Shown here: positions 35,437-46,599 of the stretch, piece after piece
Numbering within the stretch: the stretch's first letter is position 1
Layout: every line of letters begins with the position of its first letter
Origin: Symsagittifera roscoffensis
Lineage: Eukaryota > Xenacoelomorpha > Acoela > Convolutidae
DNA length: 64,000 nucleotides
NCBI RefSeq assembly: GCF_963678635.1
Contig: NC_087070.1
Location: forward strand, 10,014,539-10,078,538
Reading direction: 5' to 3'
Translations under genes and position numbers: made by a program
Notes under the pieces: generated by a model
What the model was told of the DNA's origin: nothing
The model's database searches: none
Seen by the model: only the letters and a program-made list of their open reading frames with translations

Positions 35437-38400
35437 CTAGCATATTGATTCGTCTTCATAGGAAGCATTTATGGAGCCTTGTTTGGGCAAATGGGGTGCG
35501 CCTTTTTCTATAGAGGCAACACTAGTTTTGCTACCGGAAGCGCTTCCTATAACATTTCCCACTTTGTACCCTACTACTCCCGACCCTGAATCAGCTTTTT
35601 CCAAATTTCCATTCACACTCGACGAAGAGGGAGTATTTAGCTGGCGGTTTTGGTCAGTCACGCTTTTAGACCTTGGACGTATTGCAGAATTTGTCAAACT
35701 GGGATTATTTTCGGTCAGGTCTTGATCTGAGAAACGCTGATGTTTGGATGCTGATTGAAACATCGGCGGGTTCAGCTCAGATGGACTGCGAACAGTTAAA
35801 GCATTCGTGGAAGATGAAACATTGCTTACATTTAAGGTTCCTTCAGCCGATTGCCCATTTTGTCTATCAGAATTGAAATCTGATGCTGATTTTCGGTCTT
35901 TCGTAAATAAGAAAGGGTTGACTGTGATATTTTTGCTATTACCATCGCTTCCAGGGGTCAAAATCATCGGACTCTGGTCATCAAGAAGACCTATCATATC
36001 ACTATCTTTGCGATTGCGTCCCAATGCAGGCTGATCGGCCGAGACATGACGCTGTCTCACAGATGTATCAATGGCCAAACGAGGCGCTGATTTTCGCTCA
36101 TCGTTCGCTAAATTTCGTTTGGACAAGCTTTCGTCTTTGTGAGTACTAGCACCGCCAGATATTTCATCTAGAATACTATTTGTGCTGCTTCCTGTCAACA
36201 AGTTTCCACCACTTCCGTTGCTGGAGTTCCTCAGGAGCCGGGATCCCGGATGTTGCGGAGGCGGCTGGATAGCAGGCAAAGCTCCACCAACCGTTCCGGG
36301 TGCTATCGTTGGACCAAATTGACCCATAGTTCTACTCTGCTCCGCAGACCGATGACGTACCCTCAGCGCTGGTTTCAACTCTTTCGAAGAGTGCCCCGGT
36401 GACTTAGAACTACTGGGCTGATTCTGGTGGGTGGCAAGTGTGTTTTTCATCATAGAACCTCCCGCAGAACTAGAAAGATTTGGTAATCCTGCTCCTTGCA
36501 CCCTACGTGCAGTTCTAGGGTCCATATCGGATGCATGCCTTAATTTGGGCCCCGAATAAGGCGGATTGGGATGAGCCTAAAACGGCATCAAGATCTATTA
36601 CTCAAGATTTTCGATTTGATTAAGCAACGATTGGAAAATGTTGATGCCACTTTTTATTGATAATAGGTCATACTCGCCCTGCCCATTCTAGAACTAATTT
36701 CATGAAAGCGTTTCTCACCTGGAACTTGACTTTCTTTCCGCTCAGGTTTCTTCCTCTGGCTGGTAATATCTGGCACGTCGAGTCCTGTTGATGCAGTTGA
36801 TTGTTCATATCAGATATACTTGCGAACTGGGATCCCCCCGCACTGTGTGGTCCACTCAGCCCCCCACCACCCATCTTTAGACTGAGGAAGCTGGAGGCGG
36901 CTGACACTGGTCTACTGGTATAAGCAGGCGCCATTTCGCCAGCTGAGTTAACTACAAACAAACCAAATCAACGTTTTAGTAGTAAAATAAGAACAAAAGT
37001 TAAGTTGAAACAGAAAGCTGGAAAAGTAACAGAAAGTTGCAAAGTGAAAACGAAATCAAGGGTACCGGAAAAACGGATTGAATATTTTTGAATATTGTTC
37101 AATTTAAAAAATACATCATGTAAAAGTTCTTTATATTTCAAGAATAATTTCTGCTTGAAACTTTTCTGCTAATTTAGATTGAGATATCAGATCAACAGGT
37201 GAAATTGTCATTCCTCTGTGAAATTTAGAAATTCAAATCCACCTTCGAATCTAGAAGTCAGTCACGTTTTTTTTTCCGCGCCATTTTCAGTTTCGTAATT
37301 CGAAAGCGTTATTTTGCTTTCAGTTGGCAAATGAAATTGAATTGAACTTAGAAACAAATCAAAAGTCGAACCGCGAAAAATCGAATTTGGCGTGAAAAAC
37401 ATTTAAAAGTTATACCTGAAAAATTTCCACCTCTATAAGTGTCTTCACTACTTTCATCAACACTTAATAACTTGTTTCATTTACAAAGTTTATGAAACCG
37501 TACTTGAGTTAGTTGAGTTTATCCTCTGTTGTGCACGTCTGTAAAACTCATCATACATGGGTGGGGGCTCCCCTGTAACATTATTCGTTGACGAAGCTTG
37601 ACTGGGAGGACTGGAATAGTCGGTTGGGGGGTACCCGTGCGACCCTCCGCCAACTATCGACGCCCCCGTTGAGGCTGTTCGTCTCAAGTTGTCGCTGTAA
37701 TTAGTCACGAACTGCATAGACACTGAATCGGACGTCGAGTTTTCGTCGCAAATCGAGTAAGCCGAGTATGCTGTCTCTATGGGTTCGTGGTCTATTTCTT
37801 GGTTCTGAAAACTCTGGCGATTGCGCCAGTACTCGAACACGTTTCTAGCTGGATTCATGCTGGCTGATTCGCCTTCAGTGTTGATGTTGACAAGGTAAAC
37901 TACGAGGATTAAAAAGAGAAGTAGCACCAATAGGGCCCCGCCTATTACCACCCAAATTGTCGACTTGGACAGCACTGAAGATTGAGACTCTAAAACAAAC
38001 TTTCTTTTTAGAAAAAACATAATTGAACAACATTAGAGAACAAAAGACATCAAGGTAACTTGGTTCAATTAAGGTCTCAAAAATACTGAATATATTTAAA
38101 ATCATGACTCTCTGAAAGTAAACAAATGTCGGAACTATTTCCAGATGAAATCACGTCCGATGATAAGAAGGCATTTTAACAAGTGTAGACTATTCCTGTG
38201 AAATTAGAACAGAGGGTTTCAGCCACAGTAATTTATAAAAAAGGAAAGATAGCCAAAAGACGGTTGGAAAAGAGTCATGAACGCAAGGAAACAAACAAAC
38301 ACTGACTTGTTTTTTTTGAAAAAACTTCCAAATTTTGAATTTCTATGAAAAAAACTGATTCACTTAAAGTTCTTTCATTTTCAAGAATTTATTATTGACA

Positions 38401-41400
38401 TTTTTTGATAAAACTTACCCATTTTGAAAAAACTGGATCAATAGGCAAAATTTTTGTTCCGCTGGGAAATCTTAAAATTAAATCCAGTTGCGAAACTAGA
38501 AGTCGTTCACGTTTTTCCGGGCCATTTCTAATTCGAAGAAAGCAATACACCTAAATCTTAGCAATATACCTGAATCTTAGAAGTGAATATAAAATGAATG
38601 CAACTCTGTATGAAGTTACTAGAGCATTTTCAGACTTTTTCATGGAAAAAAGCACAAGAAATCACCAAGCCCATGTAAGAGTATTCACTACGTTCATCAG
38701 GAGCGGATTTAAGGGGGCGGGGGTTTGGACGCCGTCCTCCCCGCCCCTCAGAGATTCGACACCCTGCCGACCCAAAGGGTCCCACCTTCGTACTAATTTG
38801 AGATATCCATTTTTGCCAGACGGACCCAAAAACTTACAAAAGGAGCATTCGGCGCCTATATTTAATAATTTTGAAGCACGTGCCGAAAAATGGCGATTTT
38901 TTGGTTAAAACTTTCCAACATTTTTCCCCAATTTTGACTCGTTATTTTTCTGCATGTATTAGAAGAGAGATGAACAAAAAACAAGCATGAAAAAATGAAA
39001 CATAGGCAATATTGACTTTCGAATTCCCAGGAAAAACTATATGGCCTTAAAGCTCTTTGAATTTCAAGAAAAAGTTTTGATTGACTTTTTTGATAAAATT
39101 AAACAAACTTAAGACAACTGCAGCAATGAGTAATTTTTTCATTACGCTGAGAATTCTGAAAACTAAAAACCTTCATCTAAAATAGAAGTCGATCTCGTTT
39201 TTTAGACATTTACACTTTTCTGCTCTTCGATAGTGAATTTTGCTTTCCTTTTAATAAAGGAAATGATGTGCTGAAATCAAAAGTCGAAGCGAAAAAATCA
39301 AAATTGAGCGTGAACAAATATTTAGGTTTTTCCTGAAAAGAAAATAAATACAAAATCACCAAGATCTATATAAGAGAATTCACTAAGTTCATGACTCCTA
39401 ATCATTGCTTCAGTTGACTACACCTGAAAAAATTTCAAATTGAATTTTGAGTTACTTCTTGATTTTTTGAAACTTTCGTATATACAAACAAACATTTCTC
39501 TATTTGAGCTACAAAAGAGCTAAATGAACTTAAAAAACTTGTCAAAGATAAAAGTTCACTTAAAAATTGGGTTACAAATTAAAACTAATCAACCCGTTTT
39601 TCTCAACAATGAGAAGATTGTTTTGATAATTTATTTTAAATTGGTCGAATCACGGTTGAAAAGGCTTTATTACGATGTTTCATTCGACCCGATATGACGT
39701 TAATTTAAAGTACCGAAAAAAATTTGTGGTAATTTGTGGTACCAAAAAAAAAGCATCCGAACACAAAAATCCTACCCACTTTCATTAATCGGAACAAAAA
39801 CCTCGAACAGATCAGCCATATTTCTTAGCCGGCAGCTTTAGCTTAGTCTTCATTTTTCTCTTCGTTTATATCATACAAATCGATGAATAATTAATGTTTG
39901 TTTTCATACCTCTAGGAGGAATATAGGGGACCGGTTGTGGTTTTATGTCCGCGTCTCCTGGTATGTACAACAAACACTTCTCCTCTCTGTCAGCGGCTAA
40001 GCAGTCCTGTTCCGAAGTGCAGACAGTTCTGTGGGGATCCTGCACATTGTCTTTTGAGCACTCGAACATGAGGCAAAAAGTGCCGTTGAAGTGGAATCTC
40101 TTCTCTCCGTCCAGAAAGGGAGTGGCCTCAGCTGTTTCAACTTCGGGAGGCACATCGCATTGGAACTCAGCTAACCCTGTTGCAAATTAAGCTTAATTTA
40201 AAATATACGAAACGTAAAACCAGTACTCCTTACTTGGGCATCAAATCATTCTAACATCGTTTTTGGGCGCCCTTCCCCTCAAGATTAACTTTTGGCGCCT
40301 ATAACTATTTTGGTACAATTTGATACTGTCACTCATTATGGCTCTCGTAAAATATGATTAAAAAAGGGCGTCTTCATGGGATAATGAGGGTTTTGTACTC
40401 CTGATATGCGGGCGCGGATGGGGTTTTTGGATGCGGGGGACCCTTTTGATTTATGTATATCGAGGGAACCCTTTAGAAACAAACTGTGACAGAGGGGTCA
40501 CACTAATTCTAAGCAAACACAGCAATTAAGAAAATTGAGAGAATCCTTTCGGTTGTTTTCAGGATATTTCTCAAACGTGATTAACCTGCCCCATTAGCGC
40601 TAAATTATTCGATTCTTTAATTGACATCACCGAAGCAATAAATTGATAAACTTTATTAAGAACAGAGACGTAGATAATTTTTAGTTCGTTTAGGAAGCCC
40701 CTCTATCGCACTTGCACCAATTTTTTTAAGTTAACCAGCCAGAGGCCTAACCCGAAGATCGATTATTTAAGGTTAACTAAATTACTAAAGGTTAATTTTC
40801 TATTCGTGAATATGTAATTCATTACGAGGCAAAACTGTGCACAAATTTGTGTCTGTATGTTCCTGGATTCCAGAGACAAGTCTTTAAACATGTTAAATTT
40901 TGTCTGAACTATCAAAGAAAATGAAAGAACAAAAGAAGAATAAAAGGAGCGTCCTTGTTGCGGAATCCAACATTTCCAAAAAAGCACAGTTTGGCCTCGC
41001 TATGTTTTAAACTTTAACTTACACCTCATACAGACAGTGTAACGTGCCGTTTTCTCCTCATCCACCGCCTTCATAATCGCCCTATTGACCTTTTGGCCCG
41101 TCACTGCACTGTCTGCGTGCATCAGAATGTGGTCCCTCGTCTTCTCGTTGAAGACTTCGAACATCCTGTCCACTTCACTCTTGCCATCGTCACCCTCCAG
41201 CTCCTCGCACAAATTCTGCCCACTTGGATTTTTTTCTGAAGTCATACATAAACAAGGATAACCGGTTGCTGTGCAACTAACACAGAATGTACCGACCACA
41301 TTATAAAGAGCTACAAAAAAATCTTTTAATTCAATTTAGTGTCGTTTTCTGTACGTGATGTAATGAGAGAATTATAAAAACGCGTATAAATTTAGTCAAA

Positions 41401-44400
41401 TAGGAAAAATTGACAACATTTTTCTGCAAAAATGAATAACAAACAAAAAAAAACGAAAAATCTTCAAAAAAGTATAAAATTTTTTGCAATCTATTTTATT
41501 TTTAAGAAAAGTTTCATTGTCAAGGAAGCGCTAAATACAGTTTCCTCGAATTGGTTTCGTTTGGAAAAATCATGTTTTCTAAGCCTGAATGACCAACGTT
41601 ACTCGATATAACGAACGCTACTCGGCCGCTAAAGTCGCTCGAAATTGGACAAAACCTCAAAATATTCAAATCGGTTTTTCTGGAAACTGGGAAACATTTT
41701 GAAAGTCTTTTGATGTAGTTTGAATCAGTACTGAAAAATCTTTGATGAGCATATCACTCGACTCAACCCGATGATTATTTCTGTGACCTGATTTTGAGTT
41801 GAAAACCAAAAAAAAACTAAAAACAGACCCGAATACAGAGTTCCTCCCAATTTTTAATGATCTAACAAGATTAAAACGCATCAAAATATTCGTATGAAAA
41901 AGTAATCAAACTTAAAATAATTTAATGGGTCTTCTTTTTGATTATCAGTAAAGAACGTGTTCTTCCTGACAAATGGTTAAACTTATAACACTGCACTACC
42001 AAAGCTCGCTTGCGTAAATAGGTTAAAAAACAATGCTACGCTTTAGAATATCATCATTAAAATGTTATTTAAAAAAAACATAGCTAACAGAAAGCTGGAA
42101 AAATTTCATTGAAATGGGAAAAAAGAGATTTTTGAAAAATTTCAACAACAAAAATTCTGTTATCTGGGAGCAAATTATTCAAGATAATAAAATTGGCTCA
42201 TTTGGTTAATATTAGTAACTTGATTTTCTTTATCTAAAAGAATTTTGTTGAGGTTTACAAGAGAAAGGAAGAAAACTACTGGTACCAACTGACTATGATA
42301 ACCAGCTCAAAATTGCGTGTACATTCTGCGCATCTAGAAACCCAGAGAATGCACAGAGAATGTACGCGGAGATTGTCTTGAATAGTGAAAGCGCAAATGA
42401 GGCACTTATGTTGTTGTTGTTAGCCGCCAGGGGGCGCTTTCGGCATGATCAAACCGAGTCCTAGAAATTATCCGACTTCGTCGACCGAAGCCACAGGTCA
42501 GAATAGTAGTGTTCATGGAATATTTTTTAAAAGATTTCATTCTCAAAAGTTTTCCAGTCTGATTTTCTAAAATTTATAGAAGTTTTATGAGGCGCGAAAC
42601 AGATATCCTCAGCAATGGGAAGATTCATTAAAACTGGTAGGTGGTCTGAGCCCAAAGTAAAAATTGTTTGCAAGCAAGATTAAGTAAAACTGAGGATGAT
42701 GCGAGTGATATGTCAATTGATGATGCTGATGAACTTCTATCATATGGTAGTCAATTTTGGTGGTTGTCATTTAGTGGAGTAAATGTGGATTGAATAATTT
42801 CGGCGCCTAGATTAGCCCGCGTCTGTCTTCTGGTATAATGGAGTTTCGAAGAGGGGGAATGAGAGAGATATTTTCTTGACCTTGGGTAAGGACAGCTACT
42901 ATGGGAAAGGATATGAAAGTTCGTGAAACGGAGATTCTGATTATTGGCCTTTCCAATCACGATTTGCGCCCACAGAGTTCCGTCTTCACTGTTTCACGTT
43001 CATCGTATAGAGGAGAATGGTGAATTTCAAAAAGAAGACCACCTCCCTCTGGCGGTCGGTGTTTTCTAAGTAATGTATAGTTAGCCCCTAACGAGGGAGT
43101 GCGGTTTTTCCAATTTAATTCCGTTTCCTGAGAAAAACGCGATAAGTATGTGGTACTCGCACATTAAGGCTGCTATTTTACGTACTTTCGCAGAGATGCC
43201 ATTACAGTTGAAGTGCAGAATACTCAGGGACTTAGTTGACAGTGAGTGTGGATTGGCTTGGTTAATACGTGGGGGTTGTCACAGATAGTTGAACTGTAAA
43301 AGTGTCAGTGTTTGAATCAAGGGAGCGTTAGTTGCTTGGGTTAGTGCAGTCGAGGAATGTACAGAAGTCGGTCGTGAAATTAGTTGCATAATTTGTTACT
43401 GGGAGGATCAAGATGTAATTTGCTGTGCAGGTGGGACAGTAAGAGTTTCTGTGATGATGCTTCAGCATGATTGGACCACTGCATTCCAAAGGAATCCATC
43501 CACAAATGTGGCACCACACGCTTGCTTGGGAACGTATGATTTTGTGATTAAACGGTGAGCAGGTATGAGGTCCGGGGTTGGGATTTATGCCAGTGCGAAG
43601 GAGAAGTATTAGGATAAAAAGAGGGATAAATACGGCCGGCTTAGGAAGCTCCGTAACCAAAAACCCAGTCCGAGCAGTGCCATTTGCGGCTGTTTGTACA
43701 TCCGTCGGGTCCACCAATGGAAAGGGGCACTTCTGGACCTTTAAAGGAAGCACTGGCAGCACTCACGAGCAAAACCGAGAAAAGGAAACGACTCGCTGAT
43801 AAAAAGAAACAAAACATGGTCAAGGAACTAAACTATGGACGCCACAACCAACCAAAAACTACTTAATGGAACTAGATTTTTTTATATTACGGAAACTATC
43901 TACAAGGCTATTCAAACCAAACAAATAGACAAGTTCATGGCGATAGTAGATACGACTGGAATATCTGCGGAAGCAAAAACATGAGATCGCCGAAACAAGA
44001 GCAGAGCAGGCCGTCCATTTTAATTGCAGGAATTTGAGCTGCAAACTTGACGAATGGGATTCTGCATATTTAGCTTCTATTTTTTATTAGATCACTTTCC
44101 AAAAAAATTGCAAATACTGGTCATTTCTTACAATACTCAGTTAACTAATTTGATCACCCTAAGCTATCAAGAAGAGCAATTTTACACAATACAACAAAAT
44201 TTGAAAACATTGAAAAATTATTAGGACCAATGTGCTTGCTTATAATCTAAATTAGTCACGTTTAAGTGTTGAGCAGTAAGGACAGTTGCGTTAACTCAAG
44301 CATTATCAAGTTCCGAAAACTGACCACTTGTTAAACTTTTAACGTCCAAAACTCTAAGAAAAGGTAGCACGTTGAATATCGTTTTAGCTTTGAGCTCAAG

Positions 44401-46599
44401 GCGCCCATACCTTCAAAACATAGCCAACTAACAGTTGAAAAAGAGTAATGAGCGTAATGAAACCAAAAAAAAAACAGACTTGTTTGTTCAAAAAGCATCA
44501 ACTTTTGAATTTCGAAAAAAAATAGATGGACTTAAAGCTCTGTGGATTTGTATAACAATTTATGCTCGACAGTTTTTTTTGCTAAAATTAACCCAATTTG
44601 AGAACACTGGATCAAGAGGTAAAACTTTTATTTCGCTGGGAAATCTGATAATTAATTTCTATTTTCAAAATTAGAAGTCGATCACGTTTTTCGTGATATC
44701 TTTACAATTTTGCTATTCGATAGTGGAGATAGCCTTCCTTTAAATGGAAATAGACTGAACTTAAAAAAATCACAAGTCGAACCGCGAAAAATCAAAATTG
44801 AGCGTGAACAAATTTTAAGACTTTTTCCTAGAAAAAAAAAATCAGCAAAACCTATATAAGAGTACTCACTGCATTCATTACTCTTAAACATCATAAAAAA
44901 GTGCCTCAGAAACTATTAATTCAAAGATTTGTGCAAGAACTACGGATTAAAATGAATATACAACTTTGAATGAAAAAAGTTGACTGACAGAATAAAACTA
45001 CGCGCGCTACCTCGGCTGCCAAAACAAAAAAATTCTCACTACTCAAGTGGCATTTGAAATAGCTGAAAACCAGAAAAAATTCCAATGCAAACTTTTTATT
45101 TTATTTTAGCAAATGAAATTGAATTGAACTTGAGAAATCAAAAGTCAAGCCACAAAAAAAAACATAGTCGAACTTGAACCACTTTTAAGACTTTTTCCTC
45201 AAAATTTTTTACAAAAACACGGCCTGAAAAAGATTTTCTTTAAGTTCATTAGATCGGCGCCTGGATATTTAACAAAAACAATAATAACTCACCTTCTGAG
45301 TTTTCATAGTACTCGATGTAGTGCTTCTTGTCGCTAGCCTTATTCACTGTGGATGTTGGCCTCAAGCAGCGAAACTCCACGTCAAAGTCATTTCTCCGCG
45401 TGGCTGACACAGCCTGATAACAGAAAATATCAATTTTTGTTTTACATTTAAGGGACAAAATTTTAGGGGTCAATGATTGATTTCTGACACATATCAGCTC
45501 AGCAAAAGGTCATATTGGTTCTTGTAAGAAACACGATTTCTTCACAAAATCATCTTTTTCCATCAATTTTTTCATACAATTACAGACTAACAAGAAATCC
45601 GGCGAAATAAAGTTTGACATGATGCTAATTGCATGAACTGAGCATTTTTTTTAGATTTTATTTTGTTGAACTATTGCAACCTTGGTTAAAAAACAACGCA
45701 TATCTCTTATTCAAATTCTGCAACTCATGGGTTCTGATTTGTTTCCCTTTACAGAAACTTCTTCTGGTTTGTTTCGCTCAAACTTTATTCCTTGTTTCTT
45801 CCAAAGTTTTATATTTGGATACGTTTCTTCCAAAGTTTGATTTTTGGATAAGTTGATTAGCAAAAGCATTTCTAATTAGTGAATTTAAAAACCTCGAGGG
45901 GGTGTCTCACCTGATAGTCGACGAAAAACCCGTTGGAGTCCCCAATCTGTATTTGAGAGACAAACTGAGTCGTGAACTTATTCGCATCTTGTTGGTTCAC
46001 AAACACTGGCAGGTTATCATCATGACCGCCCGTGCATTTCAACCGAGCTTCGTCCAAGTACACAGATCTGTTATTCAAGATTACAGTCACGCATAAACGT
46101 TGTCCATCGATATTTTCAAACAGAGTTTCGTCGTCGAAGCATCCCGCTCCTGGCAAAAACATTTGATAACTCTTTCATATTTCTTTTTTCCGTACAACCC
46201 CTTCCCCCATAGCTGTTTTACATGTTATTATGGCTATACGCGCGATGTTTCGATGAAAAGCATGAAGAACAAATCTGTTCACAGTGGCTAGTTTTTTAAC
46301 CATATCAATATTCATTGCATATTCAGTGGGGCAGATCTAGGATTTTCTCCGAGAGGGCGGGGGGGGGGGGGGGGCATTTTAGGTCGACCAAAATAATTTT
46401 TCGAGCTCTCCCAAAGCACTAAGACGCAGGCAAAATTTACAAAATTTTCAGGGTCGGTCACCAAAAATGGATACGGTCACCAAAAGTTTTCTTGGATGGA
46501 GTTTAAAAAAAGAAAGCTTACCAGCCGATTGGTTCCCGGAAACTTCGGATGAAACTGTCAGAAGCAATTCAGTCGCGAAGATGATGATGATGATATTCA
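35437..46599 (-). CDS. ZP-like single-pass membrane protein with long Ser-rich tail, eight coding exons
   Basis: Exons in transcript order are 46599-46522, 46149-45911, 45413-45293, 41235-41023, 40176-39910, 37989-37504, 36951-36719 and 36576-35437. All junctions are GT-AG and keep one frame of about 925 residues. The first exon opens with a hydrophobic signal-like run (NIIIIIFATELLLTVSS). Residues about 28-300 are a Cys-rich ectodomain with CFDDETLF, DVEFRCLRP, TVCMRWLAEFQC and FNGTFCLMFEC, resembling invertebrate zona pellucida domains; this family call is moderate. A transmembrane span (STIWVVIGGALLVLLLFLILVVYLV) lies at about 316-340. The cytoplasmic tail of nearly 580 residues is rich in Ser, Asn and Pro and contains a PPxY motif (EPPPMYDEF). 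The start codon seems split by an intron: an upstream exon ending in A would complete ATG with the TG at 46599-46598. An exon 6 read-through would instead stop at 37490. Confidence 0.7.
37005..37475. repeat. ~450-base dispersed repeat, copy in ZP-like intron 6
   Basis: Shares with the other copies the order acagaaagctggaaaa, ttcaagaa, atcaaca, agaagtcagtcacgttttt, aattcgaaagc, gaattgaactta, aaatcaaaagtcgaaccgcgaaaaatcg and ctataag. Confidence 0.6.
38245..38705. repeat. ~450-base dispersed repeat, copy in ZP-like intron 5 (a)
   Basis: Begins agatagccaaaagacggttggaaaagagtcatgaacg and includes cttaaagttctttcattttcaagaa, aaaactggatcaataggcaaaa, tccgctgggaaatct and agaagtcgttcacgttttt. Its right end is joined to a gagcggatttaag block at 38698. 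Confidence 0.65.
38985..39400. repeat. ~450-base dispersed repeat, copy in ZP-like intron 5 (b)
   Basis: Contains ccttaaagctctttgaatttcaagaaaaa, ttttttgataaaatta, agaagtcgatctcgtttttt, tctgctcttcgatagtgaattttgctttcctttt, aaatcaaaagtcgaagcg and gatctatataagagaattcac, in the family order. Confidence 0.65.
42380..43870 (-). pseudogene. Decayed LINE with 2A-like relic, zinc-finger-like and endonuclease start (ZP-like intron 3)
   Basis: The minus frame 43762-43328 runs through a hydrophobic segment into LLLRTGINPNPGP and then a Cys/His cluster (WCHICGWIPLECSG...HHHRNSYCPTC). This matches the N-terminal layout of several non-LTR retrotransposons: a 2A-like NPGP site followed by a PHD/RING-like finger. 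After a stop, a second frame at about 43140-43260 reads LSILHFNCNGISAKVRKIAA, the start of an apurinic-type endonuclease domain. Further left, frames are broken and no RT motif is visible. The element lies on the same strand as the host gene and is dead. Confidence 0.7.
44415..44890. repeat. ~450-base dispersed repeat, copy in ZP-like intron 3 (a)
   Basis: The most complete copy. It begins acatagccaactaacagttg and continues through gagcgtaatgaaacc, cttaaagctctgtgga, aacactggatcaagagg, tttcgctgggaaatct, agaagtcgatcacgtttttc, gctattcgatagtggag and ccttcctttaaa. It ends with gtcgaaccgcgaaaaatc, gagcgtgaac and cctatataagagtactcac. Confidence 0.7.
45060..45250. repeat. ~450-base dispersed repeat, right-half copy in ZP-like intron 3 (b)
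   Basis: Contains only the right half of the family: gcaaatgaaattgaattgaactt, aaatcaaaagtc, aagactttttcct and a ttcatt end. Confidence 0.55.
46327..46378. repeat. Dispersed ggggcagatctagg terminus with poly-G
   Basis: Reads ggggcagatctaggattttctc, then gagggcgggggg and a run of G. It is nearly identical in plan to the block at 51782. Confidence 0.45.

Noticed and set aside
35471-36034. Plus-strand frames opposite the last ZP-like exon
   Set aside because: Antisense shadows of a 380-codon exon that joins in frame to its neighbours.
38594-38908. 104-codon plus-strand frame in ZP-like intron 5
   Set aside because: It lies across a dispersed repeat and a G-rich terminus and resembles no protein.
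43578-43866. Plus-strand frames over the dead LINE
   Set aside because: Antisense shadows of the minus-strand LINE frame with NPGP and Cys/His motifs.
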